DNA of 64,000 nt, from the NCBI GenBank assembly GCA_963805305.1, contig CAWDTM010000003.1:496001-560000 (forward strand), in the 5' to 3' direction. Source of the stretch: CAVXEH01 sp963805305. GTDB lineage: Bacteria > Chloroflexota > Limnocylindria > QHBO01. Positions within the stretch are counted from its first letter, which is position 1; each line of letters opens with the position of its first letter. Positions 1 to 7,929 of the stretch are shown here, piece after piece. The notes under the pieces were generated by a model that did not search any database, was not told the origin of the DNA, and saw only the letters and a program-made list of their open reading frames with translations. Position numbers and translations under genes: made by a program.

Positions 1-1
1 C

Positions 2-691
2 GCCCACCACGGCGTGATCGTGTTCGACCATCACGACCCCCTGGCCTTCGACCGGGCGACGGTGGTGGACCTGTTCGACGTGGGACGGCGATGGGCTGAG
101 CAGGCACGGGCGGACGATGCGCAGGCAACCGCGTACCTCCTTACCTGGAACTGCGGCTGGCGCGCCGGCGCCTCGATCCGCCATGCCCACGCGCAGGTGC
201 TCCTGGGCCACGGTCATTACCCGCGCGTCATGCGCCTGCGCCGCGACGCCGCCGACTACCGCTCTGCCACGGGCGGCGCCTACCCGGCCGACCTCGTCGC
301 CGCGCACCGCGATCTGGGCCTGGTCGTCGACCGTGGCCCCGTGAGCGTTGTCGCCGCCCTCAACCCGGTGAAGGAGCGCGAGCTGCTCGTCGTGGGCCCG
401 CCCGGGATGGACGAGCGCGACGAGGCGTTTTCGGGTGTCGTCGGCGAGACGCTGGTCGCCTACCGCGACCACCTGGGCGTGCGGGCCTTCAACCTGGTGC
501 TGCACATTCCGCCGCTCTTCGGGCGCGCGCCAGGGGACGGCTGGGATGACATCGGCCCCATGGTCCACGTGGTCGACCGGGGAAGCCCCGGCGTGCGCAG
601 CTCCGACATCGGCTCCATGGAGCTCTTCGTGGCGTCGGTGGTCAGCGCGGACCCCTTCACCCTGGCGGAGCAGCTGCGCGAGGTCCTGTAG
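2..691 (+). CDS. HIT/GalT-fold protein, 5' truncated by the window edge
   Basis: The reading frame is already open at the left edge, so the N-terminus lies outside the window; a GTG at 14 could only give a shortened product. The visible part carries a His-x-His-x-Gln signature (HAHAQ, about 60 residues in), the nucleotide-transferring motif of the HIT superfamily that includes galactose-1-phosphate uridylyltransferases and Ap4A phosphorylase-like enzymes. A likely role is nucleotidyl transfer or hydrolysis in the cytosol, but the substrate cannot be told. The next gene downstream is a second, more GalT-like protein, so the two may work together. Confidence 0.75.
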   Translation, partial: AHHGVIVFDHHDPLAFDRATVVDLFDVGRRWAEQARADDAQATAYLLTWNCGWRAGASIRHAHAQVLLGHGHYPRVMRLRRDAADYRSATGGAYPADLVAAHRDLGLVVDRGPVSVVAALNPVKERELLVVGPPGMDERDEAFSGVVGETLVAYRDHLGVRAFNLVLHIPPLFGRAPGDGWDDIGPMVHVVDRGSPGVRSSDIGSMELFVASVVSADPFTLAEQLREVL

Positions 692-728
692 CGCTGGGAA
701 CGGCATCGCCATCGGGTACGATGCCATC

Positions 729-1700
729 GTGTTCGAGCTGCGTCGCGACCCGGTCACCGGCTGGTGGTCGGCGGTCGTCACCGACCGGTCGTTCGAGCAC
801 AGCTCGTTCGCCGTCCAGGCCCTGCCCGTCGAGGGCAGCCACTGCCGCCACTGCGACGAGGCGCCCGACGAGGACGACGACCGGGTGCGGCGCGTGACGC
901 TGCGTCGGGATGCCTTCCACCGCATCGATGCGACGAAGGACCGCGCCGCCCAGATGGCAATGTCGGAGGTCGAGGCCAGCTCGGGATCGTGGGAGATCCT
1001 GGTGGGCCCCCGCGACCACCACGAGCGGTACGCGGATGCTCGGCCCCAGCTGGCCCTGAACCTCCTGCGCGCGACGCGGGACGCGATGCGCGAGATCGGG
1101 GAGCAGCCACGCGGCGAGGACGAGCCGCTCTACGTCCAGGCCGTGCAGAGCTACGGGCGCCAGGCGGGGTCGCGCAGCCAGCACCTGAACATGGAGCTCT
1201 ACGCCATTCCGCAGATCCCGCACTGGATCGCGGAGGAGATCGGCGGCGGCGCCCGCCATGTGATCAGCCGGCGCACCTGCGTCTGGTGCGGGCTCGCCCG
1301 GGCGGAGGAGGAGGCGGGCGAGCGGCTCGTCTTCGCCGATGAGGCCTTCGTGGTCTTTGCCCCGGCCGCGGCCCGGTCCGCCTTCGAGCTGATGATCGTC
1401 CCCCGCGAGCACAGTGCGGCGTTCACCGCCATCGACGACGATGCGCTGGTGGCCTGCCGCGCCACGCTCCAGCGGGCGCTCACCGCCCTGGACGCGCTGG
1501 GCGACCCTCCATACAACCTCTTCCTGCACACCGCGCCGTCCGGCGAGCGCCTGGACCAGACGTTCCACTGGCATTGGGAGCTGCATCCGCGCCTGCGGGT
1601 GATCGCCGGCCTGGAGCGCGCGACGGCGCTCGCGGTGAACCCCGCCGCACCCGAGTACGCGGCGGAGGTCCTCCGACGGCATCTCGCGGAGCTCGCCTGA
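729..1700 (+). CDS. GalT-like nucleotidyltransferase homologue with altered first active-site motif
   Basis: 323 residues from a GTG at 729; the frame stays open further upstream, but there it overlaps the preceding gene. The order of elements follows galactose-1-phosphate uridylyltransferase: an N-terminal CxxC pair (CRHC), a second CxxC (CVWC), a FLHTAP block and a C-terminal HWHWELHP motif. Where GalT enzymes have the nucleotide-accepting HPHxQ, this protein reads SQHLNMELYAIP, so the catalytic His and the Gln are not conserved. Known GalT chemistry (UDP-hexose/hexose-1-phosphate exchange) therefore may not apply. It follows the HIT-fold gene by 37 bp and probably shares its transcript. 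Family assignment is firm; activity is not. Confidence 0.8.
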   Translation: MFELRRDPVTGWWSAVVTDRSFEHSSFAVQALPVEGSHCRHCDEAPDEDDDRVRRVTLRRDAFHRIDATKDRAAQMAMSEVEASSGSWEILVGPRDHHERYADARPQLALNLLRATRDAMREIGEQPRGEDEPLYVQAVQSYGRQAGSRSQHLNMELYAIPQIPHWIAEEIGGGARHVISRRTCVWCGLARAEEEAGERLVFADEAFVVFAPAAARSAFELMIVPREHSAAFTAIDDDALVACRATLQRALTALDALGDPPYNLFLHTAPSGERLDQTFHWHWELHPRLRVIAGLERATALAVNPAAPEYAAEVLRRHLAELA

Positions 1701-1821
1701 CGACGGGTAGCCTGTAACAGATGCCAGCCCCCATTCGTTCAACCGGCACGTGGAACCATCGCACGGCCTGGAGGATCGAGTGCAGTCGGTTGCCGTTCCC
1801 CGGCATTTCGTGGGGGATCCG

Positions 1822-2358
1822 ATGAGCACGCGGACCACGAGCCCTTCGCCCGACGTCGGCTTCGAGCGGCTCTTCGCGGAGCACTCGCAGCCCATCTACA
1901 TCTACGTCCTGCGGATGGTGGGTGACGCCGACCGCGCCGCCGACATCACGCAGGACACGTTCATCAAGGCCTACCGCAAGCTGGACACCCTGACCGATGA
2001 AACCTCGACCCGCGCCTGGATCTACCGGATCGCGACCAACACCGCGATCGACGAGATGCGCCGCCGGCGCTTCGTCACGCGCATGGACCCGAATGAGCCC
2101 GGCCACGATCGACCGGATCGCGGGCCCGGCCCGGAGGAGCAGGTGATCGCGGCGGCCATGGACGAGCGCATCCAGCGCGCGCTGGGACGGCTTCGCCCCA
2201 ACCACCGGCAGTGCCTGATCCTCTCGGACATCGAGGACATGAGCGCGCAGCAGATCGGCGAGGTCATGGGCATCAGCTACGCAGCGACCCGAACGCTCCT
2301 CTGCCGCGCCCGCGGCGAGATGCGGACCGAGCTCGCCAAGGAAGGAATCGGCGCATGA
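1822..2358 (+). CDS. ECF-type RNA polymerase sigma factor
   Basis: 178 residues. The sigma-70 region 2 block (about residues 15-80) is followed by a variable linker and the sigma region 4 helix-turn-helix (about 120-170, including SAQQIGEVMGIS). ECF factors direct RNA polymerase to a small regulon and are held inactive by a cognate anti-sigma factor. The ATG at 1822 is preferred because a GGGGGA ribosome-binding site precedes it; the frame also stays open from an upstream GTG at 1750. The stop overlaps the start of the following anti-sigma gene in ATGA, which indicates translational coupling of the pair. Confidence 0.92.
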   Translation: MSTRTTSPSPDVGFERLFAEHSQPIYIYVLRMVGDADRAADITQDTFIKAYRKLDTLTDETSTRAWIYRIATNTAIDEMRRRRFVTRMDPNEPGHDRPDRGPGPEEQVIAAAMDERIQRALGRLRPNHRQCLILSDIEDMSAQQIGEVMGISYAATRTLLCRARGEMRTELAKEGIGA

Positions 2359-3998
2359 GCCCGTTCGCGAACCATCCCGATGAGCTGATCAGCGCGTCCG
2401 TCACCGACGACCTGACCGATGTCGAGCGCCGCCAGCTCGAGGCGCACCTCGCCGGCTGCGAGCACTGCCGCGCCACGCTGGCGGCCTTCCGCGAGCAGCG
2501 CCAGCTCCTGGCCGGGATGGCCCAGCCGCAGGCGCCTCGCGACCTGGGCGCCCGGGTCGGCGCCGGGATCGAGAGCGCCCGCTTCGCCGTGCCCTGGTGG
2601 CGACGACCGGGCACGTTCCTCGCCGCCGCCGCCTCGCTGGCGACCGTGGCCGCCGCCGCGCTCCTCGTCCTGTTCGTCGTGAACCAGACGAACAACCAGA
2701 ACGTCGGCCAGGCCACCGCCAGTCCCACGCCCAGCGCGATGCCAACCTCCTCCCCGAGCGCGTCCACCGGGGCGACGCCGACCGCCTCCGGCACCGCTGC
2801 GCCCATCCCGTTGGGCATGCAGGCCGGGGACCTCGTCTTTCTGCAGGTGACCGGCCCGTACGACGGACTGCGGCTCGCCGTCATCGACAACCAGAGCGGC
2901 GAGAAGGTGGGCATCGCAGCTCCGCAGGGCTCGCTGTACGGGCGGATCGAGCGTGCCGCACTCTCGCCGGACGGCGAGCTCCTCGCGTTTGCCGACAACC
3001 CCGGGCTCAAGGGCACGTGGCGGATCTTCGTCGCGAACCTCTCGGACGGCAGCGTTCAGCAGCTCGGGGAAACGCTTCCGCTCACGTTCGGGAAGCGGAT
3101 CGCCTGGTCGCCCGACGGCCGGTACCTGGCCTTCACGCTGGCTCCCGAATCGGACCAGGGCAGCACCTCCGACGTCTGGCTCTACGACCGCGTCTCGGAT
3201 CGTTCCGCGCAGCTCACCCGGCAGGGAAACGCGTACTTCGCCAGCTGGACCCCGGTCGGCCCCGGCGACAACGAGCAGCTGTGGGTGAGCCTTGGCGAGG
3301 CCGACCCGGTGAGCCAGCTCGCCCAGTTCCCGGTGGAGGGCGGCATCCCCGCGGACGATCCACTCGCCGGAGAGGCGACGACGGTGTCCGGCTTTGCGCC
3401 GCTCGTCTCTCCGGACGGCGCCCACGTCCTGTTCTGGAGCGGCACCATGATGGCCGACGGGAGCAGCGGCTGGGTGTTCGCCAAGGGTGGCATGCCCCAG
3501 CTGGCCGCGTACACCCAGGCACCGGCCAACGGCGCCTGGGACGGCCAGTTCCTGTTCAGCGACCTGTCGATACCGCCCGGTGGAGACGCGTTCAGCTCCG
3601 GCGAGCTGACATGGGCGGACGACTCCGACACGATCGCCTTCTGGGACGGCATCTGGACCGGAACCCCGCAGGGTGCCAACTACCCTGACGGATACGCTGT
3701 CTACGTGGGGCATGCCTCTGACGGCCACCTGTCACAGGCCTCGGCCGTTGCCGTTGGCGACCTGGCGAGCGGGCAGGGCGACATGACGGTCAACGACGTG
3801 AGCCTGGCGCCCGACGGAGGTCAGGTCATCGTCACCCTCGCCGTCCCCCTGCCCGGCGACCTCGTGGCACCGCAGAGCTACCTGCGCGTGGTGCCCGCCG
3901 GCAGCGGCTCCCCGACCGACGTGGGCAGCGGCGGTGGTGGCGCGACGCCACCGTGGTCCGGCCCCGGGATCGTCGTCCCGATCCACGCCGGACCGTAA
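2355..3998 (+). CDS. Membrane anti-sigma factor with zinc finger and extracytoplasmic beta-propeller
   Basis: 547 residues. Residues 31-38 form the HxxxCxxC zinc-binding anti-sigma motif (His31, Cys35, Cys38). A single membrane segment lies at about 89-111, then a Ser/Thr/Pro-rich linker, then an outer domain with repeated SPDGxLxAF blades typical of TolB/WD40-like propellers. The family logic is that the cytoplasmic zinc finger binds the ECF sigma factor encoded just upstream (4-bp ATGA overlap), while the outer propeller senses an unknown envelope or extracellular signal. Cytoplasm-to-outside orientation is inferred from the domain order. Confidence 0.88.
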   Translation: MSPFANHPDELISASVTDDLTDVERRQLEAHLAGCEHCRATLAAFREQRQLLAGMAQPQAPRDLGARVGAGIESARFAVPWWRRPGTFLAAAASLATVAAAALLVLFVVNQTNNQNVGQATASPTPSAMPTSSPSASTGATPTASGTAAPIPLGMQAGDLVFLQVTGPYDGLRLAVIDNQSGEKVGIAAPQGSLYGRIERAALSPDGELLAFADNPGLKGTWRIFVANLSDGSVQQLGETLPLTFGKRIAWSPDGRYLAFTLAPESDQGSTSDVWLYDRVSDRSAQLTRQGNAYFASWTPVGPGDNEQLWVSLGEADPVSQLAQFPVEGGIPADDPLAGEATTVSGFAPLVSPDGAHVLFWSGTMMADGSSGWVFAKGGMPQLAAYTQAPANGAWDGQFLFSDLSIPPGGDAFSSGELTWADDSDTIAFWDGIWTGTPQGANYPDGYAVYVGHASDGHLSQASAVAVGDLASGQGDMTVNDVSLAPDGGQVIVTLAVPLPGDLVAPQSYLRVVPAGSGSPTDVGSGGGGATPPWSGPGIVVPIHAGP

Positions 3999-4031
3999 GG
4001 CGAGCCCGGGCGCGAACGTCGCGGCTGGGCG

Positions 4032-4061
4032 TGGCAGACGCGGGCGGCATCGGTCTATACT
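4032..4061 (+). promoter_or_regulatory. Candidate promoter of the pyr operon
   Basis: A good -10 hexamer TATACT at 4056-4061 lies with an 18-bp spacer behind a weak -35-like TGGCAG at 4032-4037. Transcription would start near 4067, just upstream of the predicted PyrR-binding hairpin. The -35 match is poor, so only the -10 is convincing. Confidence 0.45.
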
Positions 4062-4077
4062 GCGCGCGACCTTTAAC

Positions 4078-4105
4078 GCGGTCCTGCGAGGCCGCCAAGG
4101 AGCGC
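4078..4105 (+). promoter_or_regulatory. Putative PyrR-binding RNA hairpin containing the leader Shine-Dalgarno
   Basis: The leader reads GTCCTGCGAGGCC followed by GCCAAGGAGCGC. GCG (4078-4080) can pair with CGC (4103-4105) and TCC (4082-4084) with GGA (4099-4101), leaving a purine-rich GCGAGGC loop like the conserved core of PyrR-binding loops. The AAGGAG (4097-4102) is the ribosome-binding site of the GTG at 4108 and is buried in the stem. In high-GC bacteria such as mycobacteria, PyrR is known to repress translation by covering such a site; applying that here is an inference. Confidence 0.6.
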
Positions 4106-4107
4106 AC

Positions 4108-4152
4108 GTGAACACTCGAACCCGACCAGCACACGCCATCGGCCTCGGATGA
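4108..4152 (+). CDS. 14-residue leader peptide ORF before pyrR
   Basis: A GTG at 4108, 5 bp after AAGGAG, opens a 14-codon frame that reads MNTRTRPAHAIGLG and stops in the ATGA that starts pyrR (4149-4152). The peptide itself is unlikely to act. Its translation probably delivers ribosomes to pyrR by coupling, so that PyrR bound to the overlapping hairpin would switch off the whole operon. Support is the position, the ribosome-binding site and the exact 4-bp overlap. Confidence 0.55.
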   Translation: MNTRTRPAHAIGLG

Positions 4153-4718
4153 CCGATGGCGTCGTCGTATCCGGCATGACCCAACGCCAGGTCCTCGACG
4201 CCGACGACCTTCGCCGCGCGCTCGTCCGCATCGCCCACGAGATCGTGGAGCGCAACGGCGGCACCGACGACCTGGTCCTGGTGGGCGTCCGCAGTCGCGG
4301 CGTCCCCCTGGCCCAGCGCCTCGCCCGGCTGATCGCCGAGCACGAAGGCTGCGCGGTCCCGGTCGGCTCCCTCGACATCACGTACTACCGCGACGACCTG
4401 ACCCGGATCGCCCATGCGCCCATCGTCAAGCGCTCGGATGCGATGCCGGAGGTCTCCGGCCGCACCGTCGTCCTCGTGGACGACGTCCTGTTCACGGGGC
4501 GCACCGTCCGGGCTGCCCTGGATGCCATCACCGACCACGGGCGGCCGCGGGCCGTCCGACTGGCGGTTGTCGTGGATCGCGGTCACCGCGAGCTGCCGAT
4601 CCGACCCGACCACGTCGGGAAGAACCTGCCGACGAGCCTCGACGAGAACGTCGAGGTCCGCCTGGACGAGACCGATGGCGGCGACGAGGTCGTCATCGCG
4701 CGGAGGAACGACCCATGA
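4149..4718 (+). CDS. pyrR: PyrR: pyr operon regulator / uracil phosphoribosyltransferase
   Basis: 189 residues with the type I phosphoribosyltransferase PRPP loop (VVLVDDVLFTGRT at 107-119). The family is bifunctional: it binds pyr mRNA in response to UMP/UTP and can make UMP from uracil and PRPP. The ATG at 4149 is chosen because it overlaps the leader ORF stop; an internal ATG at 4176 matches the usual family start but has no ribosome-binding site. It heads the operon and overlaps pyrB by 4 bp. Its target is probably the hairpin at 4078-4105. Confidence 0.93.
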   Translation: MTDGVVVSGMTQRQVLDADDLRRALVRIAHEIVERNGGTDDLVLVGVRSRGVPLAQRLARLIAEHEGCAVPVGSLDITYYRDDLTRIAHAPIVKRSDAMPEVSGRTVVLVDDVLFTGRTVRAALDAITDHGRPRAVRLAVVVDRGHRELPIRPDHVGKNLPTSLDENVEVRLDETDGGDEVVIARRNDP

Positions 4719-5734
4719 CCGTGCCCATAGGCGTGAACGTGACCCCGGCCCCCCACCGGCCAGTCCCCCTGCCGGCCGCGGCGCCGGTCCCGGCTCCGGC
4801 GCTGGTCGGGCCGCGGACCTGGACCCACCGTCATCTGCTCGACGTCGACGAGCTCTCGCGCGCAGAGCTCGAGGCCTGCCTGGACCTCGCCGCGGAGCTG
4901 CGCGACCTTCGCGCGGTGGGGGCGCTGGGTGGCCGCCAGGTGCTGGCCGGCCATACCGTGGGACTGGCCTTCTACGAGGCCTCGACCCGCACCCGCGTCA
5001 GCTTCGAGCTCGCCGCACGGGAGCTGGGCGCCCTGGTCGTGGACCTCTCCGTCTCGGGGAGCAGCGTTTCGAAGGGCGAGTCGCTCGCCGACACGCTGCG
5101 GACCCTCGAGCGCACCGGGGTGCGCACGCTGGTGCTCCGCCACGGCGCCTCGGGGGCGCCGTACCTCGCCGCGCGGACGACCGGGCTGCGGATCCTCAAC
5201 GCCGGTGACGGGCTGCACGCCCACCCGACCCAGGCCCTCCTCGACGCGCTCACCCTGCGCGATGCGCTGGGCGGGTCGCTGGACGGGAGACGGATCGCGA
5301 TCGTGGGCGACATCGCACACTCGCGCGTCGCCCGTTCGAACCTTCACGCGCTGGTCCGGCTGGGTGCCAGCATCACGCTGGGCGGGCCACCGGCCTGGGT
5401 GTCCGGCTTTGCCGCCTGGCCCGGTGTCCGCGTCGCGACCAGCCTGGTCGAGGCGCTCGACGGAGCCGATGCGGTGATGACCCTCCGGGTCCAGCTGGAG
5501 CGGGCCGCGGGCGGCGGCGTCAGCTCCCTGCGCCAGTACACCGCCACCTGGGGCCTCACCGAGGAGCGGATGCGGCTCGCCGCCCCCGGAGCGCCGCTCC
5601 TCCACCCGGGACCCACGAACGAGGGCGTGGAGCTGACCGCCGCGCTGGCAGCCTGCGATCGCAGCCTCATCGGCCGCCAGGTCGCCAACGGCGTTGCCGT
5701 GCGCATGGCCGTCCTCTCGCTGCTCGAGGCATGA
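4715..5734 (+). CDS. pyrB: Aspartate carbamoyltransferase catalytic subunit
   Basis: 339 residues. It joins carbamoyl phosphate and aspartate to give carbamoyl aspartate, the first committed step of UMP synthesis. Carbamoyl-phosphate motif STRTR at 90-94, then HPTQ and a C-terminal HPGP loop are present, all expected of the catalytic chain. The first 35 or so residues are a Pro/Ala-rich extension absent from most homologues, so a later start is possible, although the ATGA overlap with pyrR favours this one. No regulatory pyrI gene is nearby. It overlaps pyrC by 4 bp. Confidence 0.95.
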   Translation: MTVPIGVNVTPAPHRPVPLPAAAPVPAPALVGPRTWTHRHLLDVDELSRAELEACLDLAAELRDLRAVGALGGRQVLAGHTVGLAFYEASTRTRVSFELAARELGALVVDLSVSGSSVSKGESLADTLRTLERTGVRTLVLRHGASGAPYLAARTTGLRILNAGDGLHAHPTQALLDALTLRDALGGSLDGRRIAIVGDIAHSRVARSNLHALVRLGASITLGGPPAWVSGFAAWPGVRVATSLVEALDGADAVMTLRVQLERAAGGGVSSLRQYTATWGLTEERMRLAAPGAPLLHPGPTNEGVELTAALAACDRSLIGRQVANGVAVRMAVLSLLEA

Positions 5735-7161
5735 CTGCCATGACGGTGCATCCCGCGATCCGCGGGCGGTTCGGCAGCCTGGCCGATGCGCCGGCGAGCC
5801 TGGTGCTCGTCGGCGTGCGGGTCGTGGACCCGGGAGCCGGGACCGACGAGATCCGAAACCTCGCCATCGTCGAGGGGCGGATCGTCCAGGAATCGCTGGT
5901 ACCCGACGGCACGCCACGCCTGGACGCGTCCGGCCTGGTGGCGGTCCCGGGCCTGTGCGACCTGCACGCGCACCTGCGAGAGCCCGGCGGCGAGGGCGCG
6001 GAGACGATCGAGAGCGGCGCCCGCGCAGCCGCGCATGGCGGCTACACCACGATCTGCGCGATGCCGAACACCGAGCCGCCGCTGGACGAGGAGGCACGGG
6101 TCGCCTGGGTCCAGCAGCGCGCAGCCGGTGCTGCCTGCCGGGTCCGGGTGGTGGCCGCGGTGACGCGCGGTCGCGCCGGCGAGGCGCTGACCGACGCCGG
6201 AGCGCTTGCCGCGCTTGGCGTGGTGGGATTCTCCGACGACGGGGCAGCGGTCCCCACGGCACGCCTGGCTCGCGCCGCGCTCGCCGCGTTGGGCCCCCTG
6301 GGCCTGCCGCTGATCGAGCATCCCGAGGATCCGTCCCTGGCGGCTGGGAGCGTCATGCGCGCCGGCCCGCTCGCCACGCGGCTTGGTCTGCCCGGCTGGC
6401 CGGCCAGCGCGGAGCTCACCATCGTGCAGCGCGACCTGGCCCTGGCCGAGGAGACCGGCGGGCGCCTCCACCTCACCCATCTCGCCACCGCCGCTGCGCT
6501 CGAGGCCGTCCGCGCGGCGAAGGCGCGCGGCGTCCGCGTGACCTGCGACGTCACTCCGCACCACCTCGCGATGACGGACGCCTGGGTGGCCGGCGATCGG
6601 TCATTCTCCTGGGAGGCGCCGAGTGCGCTCGTCGCGGATCCGTTCGGGGCCCTGCTGGACCCCGCCCGCGCCTACGACGGGACCTGCCGGGTGAATCCAC
6701 CGCTCACCACCCGGAGCGACGCGCTGGCGCTCCTGGCGGGCGTGGCGGATGGAACCGTTGACGCCATCGCCACCGACCACGCTCCCCACCCGCCGCAGCG
6801 GACCGTCGTTGAGCTGGGTGACGCCGCCCCCGGGCTGATCGGTCTGGAGCTGGCGCTCTCGCTGGGCATCGCCGCCGTCGAGGCCGGCCGCCTGTCGCTG
6901 ACCCAGCTCATCGCCGCCCTCTCGACCCGGCCGGCTGCCCTCATCGGGGAGGATCGCGGGCTCGAGCCCGGCGACCGCGCAGAGCTGGCCGTCTTCGACC
7001 CCGCGGGGCGCTGGCGCGTCGAGGCCGATGCCCTCGCCTCGAGCTCGTCGAACACGCCGCTCCTGGGGCGCGAGCTGCCCGGCGTGGTCCGCCTGACCAT
7101 CGCCGGGGGCCGGATCACGTGGGACGCACTCGGACCGTCGCCGTCGCCAACCGACACCTGA
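5731..7161 (+). CDS. pyrC: Dihydroorotase
   Basis: 476 residues of the amidohydrolase superfamily, multifunctional-type class I dihydroorotase. The metal-binding DLHAHLREP block is at 77-85, the substrate block CAMPNTEPP follows, and the ATDHAPH motif lies in the C-terminal half. It cyclises carbamoyl aspartate to dihydroorotate, the step after PyrB, whose gene it overlaps by 4 bp. Three genes of unknown function follow before pyrE; pyrD, pyrF and the carbamoyl-phosphate synthase genes are not in the window. Confidence 0.95.
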   Translation: MTAMTVHPAIRGRFGSLADAPASLVLVGVRVVDPGAGTDEIRNLAIVEGRIVQESLVPDGTPRLDASGLVAVPGLCDLHAHLREPGGEGAETIESGARAAAHGGYTTICAMPNTEPPLDEEARVAWVQQRAAGAACRVRVVAAVTRGRAGEALTDAGALAALGVVGFSDDGAAVPTARLARAALAALGPLGLPLIEHPEDPSLAAGSVMRAGPLATRLGLPGWPASAELTIVQRDLALAEETGGRLHLTHLATAAALEAVRAAKARGVRVTCDVTPHHLAMTDAWVAGDRSFSWEAPSALVADPFGALLDPARAYDGTCRVNPPLTTRSDALALLAGVADGTVDAIATDHAPHPPQRTVVELGDAAPGLIGLELALSLGIAAVEAGRLSLTQLIAALSTRPAALIGEDRGLEPGDRAELAVFDPAGRWRVEADALASSSSNTPLLGRELPGVVRLTIAGGRITWDALGPSPSPTDT

Positions 7162-7243
7162 CGCGGGCGCCGGCGGGCGTGCACCCGATGGCCGGATATG
7201 GGACCATCGCGGGCGCCGAGTGACCATCGATCACGGGAGCCGC

Positions 7244-7603
7244 ATGTCGATCCGCTACAACGAGGAACTGGACCCGAACGAAGGACCGAGCTTCACGGAG
7301 TTCGCGGTCCTCGCCACGCTCTTCGCGGTCATCCTCTTCCTGATCCCGATTGGCGTCTTCACCCTGAGCTGGCCCGTCTGGCTGCTGGGCGTCCTCATGG
7401 TCGCTGACCTGGTCCTCCTCTTCCTCGTCAGCATGACCGCCGTCTTTCTGCTCCGCGTCTTCTTCGCCGACCGACGCAAGGGTCGCGGCCGTACGATCGG
7501 CGTGGCGAAGGCGCCCATGGTGATCAGCACCGCGGAGACGGCGCCATCGGCCCCGGCGGACGCGGAGCCGCCGTCCCTGACCGACCACGAGGATCCTGGC
7601 TGA
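7244..7603 (+). CDS. Small two-helix membrane protein in the pyr operon
   Basis: 119 residues from an ATG at 7244 preceded by GGGAG; a GTG at 7220 in frame is less likely. Two closely spaced hydrophobic segments (about 20-45 and 48-70) are followed by a basic cytoplasmic RRKGRGR stretch and an acidic, proline-rich tail. No family is recognised. It sits 82 bp after pyrC, and its stop overlaps the next start (TGATG), so it is part of the same transcription unit. Confidence 0.8.
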   Translation: MSIRYNEELDPNEGPSFTEFAVLATLFAVILFLIPIGVFTLSWPVWLLGVLMVADLVLLFLVSMTAVFLLRVFFADRRKGRGRTIGVAKAPMVISTAETAPSAPADAEPPSLTDHEDPG

Positions 7604-7929
7604 TGCCGTTGATGGTGACCTTCTTCAACGTTCGCAAGGGTCGGGACACTCTCTTCAAGCGCGGGATGCGCCACTTCTTCCCTCGTAGCGCGCGGCGCTA
7701 CGAGACCGAGTTCGGCGTCCGGTTCCTGGGGTGGTTCAACGTGACGGAGGGGTCCGAGTGGGACAACGTCATCATCCTGGACCTCCCGAGCTACGGCGTG
7801 CTCGACCGGCTCTACGCGGACCCGAGCACCCGCGGCCTCGGCCACCGCGTCGCGGAGTCGGTCTTCGACAAGAAGCACACGATCTTCCTCCGGGAGCGCA
7901 TGGGCCCGGACTTCGAGTACCACCCATGA
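7603..7929 (+). CDS. Unknown 108-residue protein, possible ferredoxin-like dimeric alpha/beta fold
   Basis: Compact soluble protein rich in aromatic and basic residues, with alternating hydrophobic strands and helices (for example VIILDLPSYG) that recall dimeric alpha-beta barrel or NIPSNAP-like proteins; that resemblance is weak. It starts inside the stop of the gene before and its stop overlaps the next start in ATGA. Such tight coupling on both sides suggests one functional unit with its neighbours. No catalytic motif is visible. Confidence 0.8.
   Translation: MPLMVTFFNVRKGRDTLFKRGMRHFFPRSARRYETEFGVRFLGWFNVTEGSEWDNVIILDLPSYGVLDRLYADPSTRGLGHRVAESVFDKKHTIFLRERMGPDFEYHP

Noticed and set aside
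4583..6262. A 559-codon minus frame opposite pyrR, pyrB and pyrC
   Set aside because: Arg-rich shadow of the pyr genes with no homology pattern and no ribosome-binding site.
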